From Streptomyces sp. NBC_01717 (GTDB lineage: Bacteria > Actinomycetota > Actinomycetes > Streptomycetales > Streptomycetaceae): a DNA stretch of 64,000 nucleotides. The stretch covers positions 1,488,001 through 1,552,000 of the forward strand of contig NZ_CP109178.1 in assembly GCF_036248255.1 (NCBI RefSeq), written 5' to 3'. Shown here piece after piece: positions 52,204 through 61,500 of the stretch. A program made the position numbers and the translations under genes. The notes beneath the pieces are model-generated. The model did no database searches, had not been told where the DNA came from, and worked only from the letters and a program-made list of their open reading frames with translations. Every line of letters starts with the position of its first letter. Within the stretch, counting starts at the first letter, position 1.

Positions 52204-52349
52204 CGGCATTCCGCGCGTTCCCGTGAAGGACCGCCGGTGACTGACCGTACCCGTGCAGTGATCCGAGTTGTGAAAGTCTGTTCATACATGAGCGGGTTTC
52301 CCACCCGCGACTTGCGCGTCCGATGTACCGCCGAGTAACAACATGTTCC

Positions 52350-52991
52350 ATGAACCTTTTCAGCCGCGGCACCACGCTTCGACGCCCGGCGGCGCCCGCC
52401 GCACCGACAACCCCCGCTGCTGCCGTGATGCCGGATCCCGCCCTGGCAGCTCTCACCGGGGAGTGGATGATCGACCCCGCCCACAGCAGGATCGGTTTCT
52501 CCGTGCGACACGCCATGGTGACGACGGTGCGCGGATCCTTCGGTTCGTACGAGAGTCGCCTCTACTTCGACGGCCGGAACCCGGCACGCTCCCGCGCGGA
52601 GATCGTGCTGCACACCGCGAGCGTCGACACCGGGGTGGAGCAGCGTGACGCCCACCTGATCGGCCGTGACTTCCTCGACGCCGCGAAGTATCCGCGGATG
52701 AGCTTCACCAGTACCGCCGTTCAGCTCGTGGGCAAGGACGTCTACCGCATGACCGGCGACCTCACCATCAGGGGCACCACTCACCCCGTGGAGCTGGACC
52801 TCACCTACATCGGCCATGTCACCGACCCGTTCGGCTACGAACGGGTCGGCTTCGACGGCACCACCACCATCAACCGCTCGGACTGGGGCCTGACCTACAA
52901 CGCCCGGCTGGCGGAGGGCGGGGCGATGGTCAGCGAGCGGCTCCGCCTCCAGTTCGACATCGCCGCGATCCGTTCCACCTCGGAGCACTGA
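52350..52991 (+). CDS. YceI-family lipid-binding protein
   Basis: ATG 52350 gives 213 residues. The YceI lipocalin-like domain (about residues 45-210) shows GEWMIDPAHSRIGFSVRHAMVTTVRGSFGSYE, AEIVLHTASVDTGVEQRDAHLIGRDFLDAAKYPRMSFTST, MTGDLTIRGTTHPVELDLTYIG and FDGTTTINRSDWGLTYN. YceI proteins bind polyprenoid or other amphipathic lipids. The first 35 residues are Ala/Pro/Thr-rich without a clear signal peptide, so the protein is probably cytoplasmic here. It stands alone between the thiamine operon and a decay zone. Confidence 0.9.
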   Translation: MNLFSRGTTLRRPAAPAAPTTPAAAVMPDPALAALTGEWMIDPAHSRIGFSVRHAMVTTVRGSFGSYESRLYFDGRNPARSRAEIVLHTASVDTGVEQRDAHLIGRDFLDAAKYPRMSFTSTAVQLVGKDVYRMTGDLTIRGTTHPVELDLTYIGHVTDPFGYERVGFDGTTTINRSDWGLTYNARLAEGGAMVSERLRLQFDIAAIRSTSEH

Positions 52992-53193
52992 CCCGGACGG
53001 GAGGTATCCGGGACGGGCCGATCACGCCTGGCAGCAGGCTGTCCGGTCCCGGCGCCGCGTCGGCGTCGGGGCTCACCAATCCCGTCGCCTGACTCGCCCC
53101 GCCCGCAGCCCGGCGGGCCCCGCGCGCATCACAGCCCCTCGGGCCGTCAAGGAGCCGCAGCAGGGGACTGGGACCGTCCAATCAACGGCGGCA

Positions 53194-53727
53194 GTGGGGG
53201 CGGCCGCGGCGATCGTCAACGCTTTCCGGGAGGCGGCCTACGCAGAGACCGACATGGTCAACGTCGCACGCCGGCTGAACCCAGGTGCACCCGTTACAAC
53301 GCAGCCTTTCCCTCCGACGGGACGATGGGGCGCTTCGCCACCGCCCTTCTCGCCGAGATCCCGCACGAGGGCAGACGTATCGACATCCTCAACTGCGGAC
53401 ACCCCTCGCCGCTGCTCCTGAACCGCAGGAATCTCCGTGTCCTCGAATCTGCCATCCCCTCGCCACCGCTCAACCCCGCGGAGCCGATCAGCGATCACTA
53501 CCCCATCGACTTCCCCCGGCGACCTGCTGCTCCTCTGTACGGACGGGCTCGCCGAGGCCCGCGCCCCTGACTGGGAGTTCTTCCCGCTGGCAGCTCGGGT
53601 GCGTCGACAGCCCCCGACACCGCCACGCGAACTGCCCACGGCTCTTCACCGCGACCTCCTCCGCTACAGCAGTGGACGCCTTGACGACGACATCGCCGCC
53701 CTCGCCGTACGCCTGGGCAAACCCTGA
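53194..53727 (+). pseudogene. Decayed PP2C/SpoIIE-type serine phosphatase
   Basis: Three frames carry adjoining pieces of one phosphatase. IVNAFREAAYAETDMVNVARRL lies near 53210-53275. RFATALLAEIPHEGRRIDILNCGHPSPLLLNRRNLRVLE lies near 53330-53450. GDLLLLCTDGLAEARAPDWEFFPLA and RYSSGRLDDDIAALAVRLGKP lie near 53520-53727. These match the core of RsbU/SpoIIE-like PP2C domains, including the metal-binding DG and DD motifs, but at least two frameshifts and loss of the N-terminal sensor half make it non-functional. Confidence 0.75.
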
Positions 53728-54396
53728 GGCACGGAAGCCGAGCGAGCGGCCCGCACCGCTCAACCTCGATGGCACGCGCTCAAGTGTCCCGTCTCAGTCG
53801 TCACGGTTGAGACGGACCACCAACCATTCCCGCAAGCCGGTATGCATACACCCGGAGGTGCCGGCGTCCAGACCAAGGATGAAGGCGGTAGCCGTGGCGA
53901 CGGTGCATCGAGGCCATGCCTGACCGGTTCCCAGCGAACGGCAGTCACGAGGCCCTGGTGGTGCTTGAACACGCCGACGTGGAGGGTCTGTTGGGATTCG
54001 GTCAGGGGGTCGTCGGACATGCTTCGGGGATGGATGGTCATGCTGCCCTTGCCTTCCCAGCCCTGCCCGGGGTGAAGGAGTTTGCCGCACTCGTGGCAGC
54101 GGACGCGTCAGACGCAGGTGGCGGCAGGGGCGAGCGCCGGCCCGACGGCATGGACGGGTCGCTACGCCAGGCGATTATCGCTCCCCACGGTGTCCAGCCA
54201 TTGGTCGACCAGCAGAGCAACACCCGCGATTGCTCCCCTGCTCAAGGAATCTCGCGATGCGCAATGCGGTGATTTCAAGGGAATATCGGAACAATCGGTG
54301 GAACGGTAGTAGATTCCGCTGACGGCGGCATCGCTCCTGCGGGCCACATGCGGCAACCCGACTCTTCATCATCAACAGCCCAGCGAAAGGCCGCCC
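53728..54396. other. Gene-poor decay zone before the PLD gene
   Basis: I see no supportable gene in these 670 bases. Frames on both strands have weak codon bias and no recognisable motif. The last 60 bases must contain the promoter and ribosome site (GCGAAAGG at 54382-54389) for the PLD gene. Confidence 0.4.
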
Positions 54397-55701
54397 ATGA
54401 AGCGAACGTTCACGTTGATCACCGCGCTGGTCGTCACCGTAATGTCGCTGACAACGGCGCACGCCGCGGTCAAGAAGGCCAAGCCCCCGCTCAGTTGCGA
54501 GTCGCGGACGTTCACCTCCAGCCCGGGCCCGCGCTTCAACGACCCGGAGGACCCCGCCGGCCAGATGAAGATCATGGGCCCGATCATCGAATCGATCAAC
54601 AGCGCCGGCTGCGGGCAGACCATACGCGTCGCCATGTACTCGATCAGCATCGCGCAGCCGGGCCCGGACTTCGCCAACGCCCTTATCGCCGCGCACCAGC
54701 GCGGCGTCATCGTAAAGGCGCTGATGGACGCTCACAGCGACAATACGATCTGGCAGTCGATGGTCACCGAGTTGGGCAACGACCCGCGAGCCTCCAGCTT
54801 CGCCGCGCTGTGCCCGGGCGGCTGCCTGTCCCACTTCGGCGGCTCCGCCCTGCACGCGAAGTACTACATGCTCAGCGGCGGGCGCGACGCGAACAGGACT
54901 GTGACCGTCAGCAGCGCCAACCCCACCTCCGCCCAGGCCAGCACAGCGTGGAACAGCAGCGCCACCGTCAAGGGCAACGTCGACCTGTACAACTCCTACG
55001 TCCGCTACTTCACCGCCATGGCCAGGGGGGCGATCTACGGCCCGGGCCCGCTGACACCCGACTACTACAACTCCACCAGCGCCACGGCCGCCAGGAAACT
55101 GTCCCCGCCCTCCTACCAGTGGCCCAAGGCGCGCACCAGAAGCGACACCTGGGTCGACTTCCTGAGCAACATCAAGGCGCCGGCCACGATCAACATCGCC
55201 ATGTTCCAGTGGACCTCTCACGGGCAGCCGGGCGACCGGAACTATCTGGAGCTGCCGAAGAAGCTGGTGAGTCTGGCACGAACCGGCGTCGAGATCCACA
55301 TTCTCATCACCGCCGGCCAGGTAGATGACAGCGTGCAGAGCTACCTGAAGAACCGGCCGAATATCGACGTGCACGACACCACCCGCGGCACCGACGCGAA
55401 CGGCAACGCTCTGCACTACACGCACGACAAGTACATGATGGTCAGCGGCGGTTACGCGGGTGCGTCCGACTCCAGGATCGTGTTCGTCGGGTCCTCGAAC
55501 TGGACGAGCAACGGCGTCTGGCACAACGACGAGTCGGACCTGAAGCTGATCGGCCGGTCCAGCTACGACACGTTCATGGCGGACTGGCAGAACCAGTACG
55601 ACCGCTGCTGCGGGACCGCGGCGCGGCAGTTGAGCGCCGAGGAGCGCGCCGAGAATACGGCACGAGAGATTCCGATCGATCCGAGGCAGGTCCGGGAATA
55701 G
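54397..55701 (+). CDS. Secreted phospholipase-D-like domain protein
   Basis: The 434-residue protein has a signal peptide (MKRTFTLITALVVTVMSLTTAHA, cleavage near residue 23). Two PLD half-domains follow. The first HKD-type motif is SALHAKYYMLSGG followed by VTVSSANPTS; the second is LHYTHDKYMMVSGG with IVFVGSSNWTSNG. Both His and Lys pairs are present, with Asn downstream, so a phosphatidyl- or nucleic-acid phosphodiesterase active site is likely. The sequence between them (CESRTFTSSPGPRFNDPEDPAGQMKIM, MYSISI) resembles extracellular PLD-like proteins of Streptomyces. It is lower in GC bias than neighbours and flanked by pseudogenes, which suggests transfer. Confidence 0.9.
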   Translation: MKRTFTLITALVVTVMSLTTAHAAVKKAKPPLSCESRTFTSSPGPRFNDPEDPAGQMKIMGPIIESINSAGCGQTIRVAMYSISIAQPGPDFANALIAAHQRGVIVKALMDAHSDNTIWQSMVTELGNDPRASSFAALCPGGCLSHFGGSALHAKYYMLSGGRDANRTVTVSSANPTSAQASTAWNSSATVKGNVDLYNSYVRYFTAMARGAIYGPGPLTPDYYNSTSATAARKLSPPSYQWPKARTRSDTWVDFLSNIKAPATINIAMFQWTSHGQPGDRNYLELPKKLVSLARTGVEIHILITAGQVDDSVQSYLKNRPNIDVHDTTRGTDANGNALHYTHDKYMMVSGGYAGASDSRIVFVGSSNWTSNGVWHNDESDLKLIGRSSYDTFMADWQNQYDRCCGTAARQLSAEERAENTAREIPIDPRQVRE

Positions 55702-56089
55702 GCATTCTCGGTCCGAACAGTGCCAGTGAGCTACAACCTGGCTGCTCTGGCGGATAGTTGGGGTGGGTGGCGTCCGGACGTGAAGATGCTCCTGATAGTC
55801 GAGGGCGCGACCCAGATCGCCTCTCCACCAGGAGCTTCCGCGTGCTTGTCTGCCCAGCCCCCCGCGTCGATCGTCCACCTCGGCTCTGCGCTTCCTCGCC
55901 TGACAGGCGCAGCATGGCGAACGCGTTCGTCACGCCCAGGTAAGCCAGTCGCAGCAGCACGGTCGATCATGTTCCCGCAGCGCTCGGCACTCGCGCCAGA
56001 CCGTAGGCCCAACCGACCGGGATCAAGATCCGCGAGACCCGCATAACGCTCTCACCTGTAAGGATGGGGTTTCGGCAAGGGCAAGGTTC
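55702..56089. other. Gene-poor stretch with a transposase fragment
   Basis: These 390 bases contain no intact gene. A small piece (minus strand, about 55890-55960) is described separately as a transposase fragment. The rest shows no motif. Confidence 0.4.
55890..55960 (-). pseudogene. Fragment of an integrase-core transposase N-terminus
   Basis: The minus strand reads LLRLAYLGVTNAFAMLRL, the start typical of an integrase-core transposase common in Streptomyces (LLRLAYLxVTNAxAxLRLLPMSDRDKD). The match stops abruptly after 20 residues. It is only a scar. Confidence 0.45.
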
Positions 56090-56398
56090 GTGGAGCAGCT
56101 CGCAGTGCCGAACGCCCGGTTCTTCACCATGCCGGCCGACGACGGCGCCGTGAACACGTACGTGCTCGACTCGACAAACGACTCGTTCTCAGTGATGTCA
56201 CCGGACGGCGACGGGTGGACGGTCCGGCAAGGCGGCCCGGTGCTGCTGTGGGACGAGGCCGAGCGGTCTCTCGCGCTCTGGCATACGGCCGGGGCGCCGG
56301 GCCCGTCCGAGTTCGTCGTTAAGGGCACCGGGAGCGAGCGCGCCCCCTCCCATCGCTCCCCGGGAGCGAGCCCGGGAACAGAAAAAGGGCCGTTATGA
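56090..56398 (+). pseudogene. C-terminal tail of an FxLD-type/PCMT-like methyltransferase
   Basis: The frame (102 residues as drawn) contains DGWTVRQGGPVLLWDEAERSLALWHTAGAPGPSEFVV. This looks to me like the C-terminal extension of the protein-L-isoaspartate-type methyltransferases associated with FxLD lanthipeptides (xWTVRxxGPxRLWDxxExAxxxWxxAGxPG). The catalytic Rossmann domain is absent, and the frame then runs into the tRNA terminator. An intact small protein cannot be excluded, but the truncation is more likely. Confidence 0.45.
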
Positions 56399-56409
56399 GA
56401 ACGGCCCTT
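56382..56409 (-). terminator. Terminator of the second tRNA-Pro
   Basis: GGGCCGTT (56387-56394) and AACGGCCC (56400-56407) form a perfect stem with a 5-base loop. On the minus strand it is followed by five T. It lies 30 bp downstream of the tRNA gene. Confidence 0.88.
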
Positions 56410-56438
56410 CACCTGCGACGTTCGATACGTTCGAACCG

Positions 56439-56512
<74 letters not shown>

Positions 56513-56602
56513 TTGCTCGCCTGACCTGGGCTTTTCCCTTGGCCGAACGCGCATGAGAACAATACCGCACTTGGGCCGGTGCTCACGAACGCCTTTCGGT
56601 AC

Positions 56603-56641
56603 TTGACCTCGACCAAACTTGAGGTTGAACGCTGGAACGCA
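56603..56641 (+). promoter_or_regulatory. SoxR-box-like promoter of the transketolase genes
   Basis: CCTCGACCAAACTTGAGG (56607-56624) matches the SoxR box pattern CCTCAASYTARSTTGAGG at 16 of 18 positions. It sits just after TTGACC (56603-56608), in the spacer of a MerR-type promoter. A 19-bp spacer would place a weak -10 (AACGCT) at 56628-56633 and the transcript start close to the ATG at 56641. Confidence 0.55.
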
Positions 56642-57342
56642 TGACGATCAAGACCGCCCCACCGATGCTCCCGTACCGCGACCTGAACCGCCTGATGAGC
56701 CTGATGACGGGCGACGAGAAACACGGACCCGCGGCCACCTCGACCCTCGACGCACTCTGGGTGCTGTACCACCGCGTGCTGCGCGTCACACCGGCCACGG
56801 TGGACGATCCGGAGCGCGACAGGTTCCTGCTCTCGAAGGGCCACGGGCCGATGGCGTACTACGCGGTCCTCGTCGCACACGGCTTCTTCGACGAGGTTCT
56901 GCTGCCCGGTTTCGGCGGGTACGACTCGCCGCTGGGACACCACCCGGACCGACTGCTCGTCCCGGGCGCCGAGATCGGCAGCGGATCACTGGGACACGGG
57001 CTGCCGCTGGCCGTCGGCAGCGTGCTCGGCCTTCGGGCGCAGGGGCTCACCGATCCGCGGGTGTGGGTCCTGATCGGGGACGCCGAGCTGGACGAGGGCA
57101 GCAACCACGAGGCGATCGCCTACGCCGGTCCGGCCGGCCTCGACCAGCTGCACACCCTGGTGATCGACAACGCCTCCGCGACCTATGGCCGGCCCGGCGG
57201 CATCTCGTCCAGGTTCGAAGCGGCCGGCTGGTCGGTCCGGACCGTGGACGGGCGCGATCACGACGCGATGCACGCGGCCTTCACCGCACCACACCCCGGC
57301 CGACCCCACGCAGTGATCGCCCGCGTCGCCCCCAAGAGCTGA
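56641..57342 (+). CDS. Transketolase, N-terminal (TPP-binding) subunit
   Basis: The 233-residue protein corresponds to the first third of transketolase. KGHGPMAYYAVL at about 60-72 and GSLGHGLPLAVGSVLG at about 115-130 precede the TPP motif GDAELDEGSNHEA (about 145-157) with VIDNASATYG. It forms a heterodimer with the next gene product, as in split transketolases of actinobacteria and archaea, and moves two-carbon units between sugar phosphates with TPP and Mg. No leader of useful length exists between the SoxR-like box and the ATG, so a leaderless transcript is possible. Confidence 0.92.
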   Translation: MTIKTAPPMLPYRDLNRLMSLMTGDEKHGPAATSTLDALWVLYHRVLRVTPATVDDPERDRFLLSKGHGPMAYYAVLVAHGFFDEVLLPGFGGYDSPLGHHPDRLLVPGAEIGSGSLGHGLPLAVGSVLGLRAQGLTDPRVWVLIGDAELDEGSNHEAIAYAGPAGLDQLHTLVIDNASATYGRPGGISSRFEAAGWSVRTVDGRDHDAMHAAFTAPHPGRPHAVIARVAPKS

Positions 57343-57400
57343 CGCCCGCACCACGGCACACCCGCAGATCCGATCACCGGAACGAGGAGTACCACATCTC

Positions 57401-58303
57401 ATGGACACCATGCGCGAACGCTTCATCACCACCGCGGCCCGGCTACTGGACGACGACCCCAGGCTGGCTGTCGTGCTGGCCGAGATCAGCAGCGACGGCT
57501 TCGACCGGGCCGAGCGCGCCCATCCGGACCGGGTGATCAATGTCGGCATCCGGGAGCAGCTGCTGATCGGCGCCGGGGCCGGACTGGCGCTGACCGGGAT
57601 GCGGCCGATCATCCATACGTTCGCCCCCTTCCTGGTGGAGCGGCCGTTCGAGCAGGTGAAGCTCGACTTCGGGCATCAGGGCGTGTCCGGGGTGCTGGTC
57701 AGCGCCGGAGGTTCGTACGACTGGCCGGCTGCGGGGATCACCCATATGGCGCCGGGCGATGTCGCCCTGATGGATACCCTCGACGGCTGGACCGTGCAGG
57801 TCCCGGGCCACCCAGACGAGGCGGAGACCCTGCTGCGCCAGGCCGCCGCCGGGGAGGACCGGGTCTATCTGCGGCTCTCGCTCCAGCAGAACGAGCGGGC
57901 TCGGCCGGTCGGCGCCGGGTCAGGATTCACTCCGGTGCGGGAGGGGGCCCAAGGGGTGGTGATCGCCGTCGGGCCGATGCTCGACAACGTGCTTGCAGCG
58001 ACGGACGGCCTGGATGTCACGGTGCTGTACGCGACGACGGTGCGACCGTTCGACGCGCCGGGGCTGCGGCGGGCGGTCGGGGCGAGGGAGACGGCGGACG
58101 TGGTGCTGGTGGAGCCGTACCTGGCGGGCACCTCGACGGGCGCGGCCAACGACGCACTCGCCGATCTGCCGCACCGGGTGCTGGGGCTCGGGGTGGGCAA
58201 GGCCGAGCTGCGCCGTTACGGGCAGATGGACGAACAACTCGCCGCGCACGGCCTGGATCCGCGCGGGCTACGGGAGCGGATCGGCGGTTTCCTGACCAGC
58301 TGA
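57401..58303 (+). CDS. Transketolase, C-terminal (pyrimidine-binding) subunit
   Basis: The 300-residue partner begins 58 bp downstream after ACGAGGAG. It holds the pyrimidine-binding domain with RVINVGIREQLLIGAGAGLALTGMRPIIHTFAPFLVERPFEQVKLDFG (the catalytic Glu of IREQ) and then the transketolase C-terminal domain (VTVLYATTVRPFDAPGLRRAVGARETADVVLVEPYLAGT). Both parts together make a full enzyme. The shortness of the N-terminal subunit and the gene pair suggest a role outside the main pentose pathway, possibly one oriented to a special sugar. Confidence 0.92.
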   Translation: MDTMRERFITTAARLLDDDPRLAVVLAEISSDGFDRAERAHPDRVINVGIREQLLIGAGAGLALTGMRPIIHTFAPFLVERPFEQVKLDFGHQGVSGVLVSAGGSYDWPAAGITHMAPGDVALMDTLDGWTVQVPGHPDEAETLLRQAAAGEDRVYLRLSLQQNERARPVGAGSGFTPVREGAQGVVIAVGPMLDNVLAATDGLDVTVLYATTVRPFDAPGLRRAVGARETADVVLVEPYLAGTSTGAANDALADLPHRVLGLGVGKAELRRYGQMDEQLAAHGLDPRGLRERIGGFLTS

Positions 58304-58311
58304 GACCGAGT

Positions 58312-58333
58312 GGGGGCACACCGGCGCGCCCCC
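58312..58333 (+). terminator. Possible terminator after the transketolase pair
   Basis: GGGGGC (58312-58317) pairs with GCCCCC (58328-58333) around a 10-base loop, nine bases after the stop codon. A second GC-rich hairpin lies at 58389-58412. Neither has a T-run. Confidence 0.45.
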
Positions 58334-58465
58334 TCAGCGGGATGCGGCCGGCCGAGTTGGACAGTCGGCCCCTCCGCCGCCGTGGGGCCGGGCGGCTGGG
58401 CCCGGCCGCCCGCACCAGCCGCCACCCCCCGTCACAGCGAAGTCACAGAGAGCCCTTCCGACCCA

Positions 58466-58523
58466 TTGACCCCGCGGATGACGTGAACCTACTCTGAACG
58501 GCGAACTCCAGAAAGCGCTTTCT
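58466..58523 (+). promoter_or_regulatory. Promoter and LacI-type operator of the ThuA/sugar-dehydrogenase gene
   Basis: TTGACC (58466-58471) and TACTCT (58490-58495), spaced 18 bp, form a good promoter. AGAAAGCGCTTTCT (58510-58523) is a perfect 14-bp palindrome with a central CG, the shape of LacI/CcpA-family operators. It lies just downstream of the expected transcript start, as a repressor site would. No LacI gene is adjacent, so the regulator is encoded elsewhere. Confidence 0.75.
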
Positions 58524-58561
58524 ACATCCCGCAGTCGGCATCTACCGCACAGGGAGCGCCC

Positions 58562-61500
58562 ATGAGTCACCACCCGCCCCGCAGAAATCCGCTGAGCAGA
58601 CACCTGCTGAGCAGGCACCCCTCGCGAGGATTACCTTCGCCTCTCCTCGCTCTCACCGCACTCCTGGCCCTGGTCCTCGGCCTGCTGGTGGCCTCGCCAC
58701 CCCGCGCCCACGCGGCCCCCTTCCGGGTCCTGGTCTATTCCGAGGTCACCAACTTCAGGCACGACTCGATCCCCGCAGGGGTCGACGCGATCAAGAAGCT
58801 CGGCGCGGAGAACGGCTTCGACGTGGAGGCCACCGACGATTCGGCGGTCTTCAACGACACCGATCTCGCCCGCTTCCAGGCCATCGTCTTCAACAACACC
58901 AACTCCACCCCGGAGACGGGTGACTTGCTGAGTGCCGACGAGCGGGCCGCCCTGCAGAAGTTCATACGTGGGGGCGGCGGCTGGGTCGGGCTGCATGCCG
59001 CGTCCGCCAGCGAGCGCGACTGGGACTGGTACGAGGGACTGGTCGGCGCGATCTTCGACCAGCATCCAGCCGTGCAGACCGGCCGGATCAAGGTCCTCGA
59101 CCATGCGCACCCGTCCACCAAGGGCCTTCCGGACCTCTGGGAGCGCACGGAGGAGTGGTACAACTGGCGCACCAACCCGACCTCCAAGGTGCACACGCTC
59201 GCGCAGATCAAGGTGCGCGACGGCATCACCGGCCTGGACGAGGGCGTGGACCATCCGTGGTCCTGGTGCCAGAACTACGACGGCGGACGCTCCTGGTTCA
59301 CCGCGGGCGGCCATGCGGCGTCGGCCTTCCAGGAGGAGGGCTTCGTCAAGCATCTGCTGGGCGGCATCGAATGGGCCGCGGGTGCCGCGCCGGGTGACTG
59401 CACGGCGACCCGTACGGGTTCGTTCCAGCGCACCGCCCTGGCCACCAGCGATCTCGCCGACCCGTTCGAGCTGGCCGTCGCCCCCGACCGCCGGGTGTTC
59501 TTCGCCCAGCGCACCGGGAAGCTGAAGGCCATCGACCAGCAGACCATGAAGGTCACGACGGCACTGGACTTCGCGTACACGCCGGAGATGACCAGCCAGT
59601 CCGACGGGCTGCTCGGCCTCGCGCTCGACCCCGGCTTCGCCACGAACAACTGGCTCTATCTACTGCACTCCGACAAGACCGAGAAACAGCTCGACCTCTC
59701 CCGCTTCACCGTCACCGGCAACACGGTCGACCCGGCGTCGGAGAAGCGACTGCTGACCATTCCGACCTGGCGGGGCGAGGGCCGGGCCAACTCCCACATG
59801 GCAGGCTCGCTCGCCTTCGACAAGGACGGCAATCTGTACGCGGCGACGGGCGACAACACCGACCCGTTCGCCTCGGACGGCTTCAACCCGATCGACGAGA
59901 GCGAGGGCCGGCGCGCCTGGGACGCCCAGGGCACGGCGGGCAACACGAACGATCTGCGCGGCAAGATCCTGCGCATCACGCCGAAGGACGACGGCACGTA
60001 CACCGTCCCGGAGGGCAATCTCTTCGCACCCGGTACGGAGAAGACGCGTCCGGAGATCTACGCGATGGGGATGCGCAACCCGTTCCGGATCACCACGGAT
60101 CCGCTGAGTGGCGCGCTGATGGTCGCCGACTACGGTCCGGACGCCAAGGCCGCGGTCGCCGACCGCGGGCCCGAGGGCACGGTCGAGTACACCCGTATCA
60201 CCAAGGCGGGGAACTTCGGCTGGCCGTACTGCGTCGGCGACAACACCCCGTTCAACGACTACGACTTCGCGGCGAAGAAGTCGGGCCCGAAGTTCGACTG
60301 TGCAGCGCTCGTCAACGATTCGCCGAACAACACGGGGCTGCGGGAGCTGCCACCGGCCCAGCCGGCCACGGTCTGGTACGCCTACTCCGCGTCCGCCGAA
60401 TTCCCGGAGCTCGGCACCGGCGGCGGTGGTCCGATGAGCGGTCCGGTCTACGACTACGACCCCGACAACACGTACCGCACCAAGTTCCCCGAGTACTTCG
60501 AGGGGAAGTGGCTCACCTATGAGCTGACCCGCCAGTGGTTCAAGACGTTCTCGTTCCAGCAGAAGGACCAGACGTTCACCGATCCGCGGTTCGCTCCGGT
60601 CAAGGCCGGTGATCTCCAGTCGATCAACGGCGTCTTCGCGGACATGAAATGGAACCAGCCGTTCGATGCCGACTTCGGTCCTGACGGGGCGCTGTACGTC
60701 ATCGACTTCGGGCTCGGCAGCGGCACCGGACGCGGCGGCAGCAACGAGGGGGCGGGCATCTACCGGATCGACTACGTCGGTGACGGACGGCTGCCCGACG
60801 CGAAGATCAGCGCGAGCCGGGACAGCGGTCCCGCACCGCTCACCGTCGCGTTCTCCAGCGCGGGATCCGGACTCCCGGAGGGCCAACCGGTCACGTACGC
60901 CTGGGACTTCGACGGCAACGGCACCACCGACTCGACGGAGCCGAACCCCTCGTACACGTACCGCGCCAAGGGGCTCATCACGGCACGCCTGACCGTCACC
61001 GGGCCCGGTGGTCTGACCGCGCAGGCCGTGCAGGACATCACCGTCGGCAACACCAGGCCCGAGGTGACGATCAAACAGCCGCCGAACGGGGGGATGTTCA
61101 GCTTCGGCGACACCATCCCGTTCACGGTCAAGGTGAAGGACAAGGAGGACGGGCGGAACGGGGCACCGATCGACTGCTCCCGAGTGGTCGTACAGTCGCA
61201 GCTCGGCCATGACACCCATCTGCATCCGCTCGACAACTACACCGGCTGCACGGGCGAGATCGTCACGGACGCCGGGGACAGCCACGGCCCGGGACAGAAC
61301 CTGTACTACGGGATCACCGCCCAGTACGAGGACAAGGGCGCCCCGGACGCCCCCGCGCTCACCGGCTCGACCTCGCTGACGCTGCGCACCACGTTCCGTG
61401 AGGCGGAGCACTTCACGGCGACCGGCGGGGCGCACGACGGCGTGGCGGTCGCGAACAGGACCGACGCCTCCGGCGGGAAGCGGCTGACGGAGATCGAGGA

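Noticed and set aside
53794..54090. A 98-codon minus-strand frame with LREWLVVRLNRDD
   Set aside because: Looks gene-like only at one end; no start signal or family could be recognised, and it lies in a decay zone.
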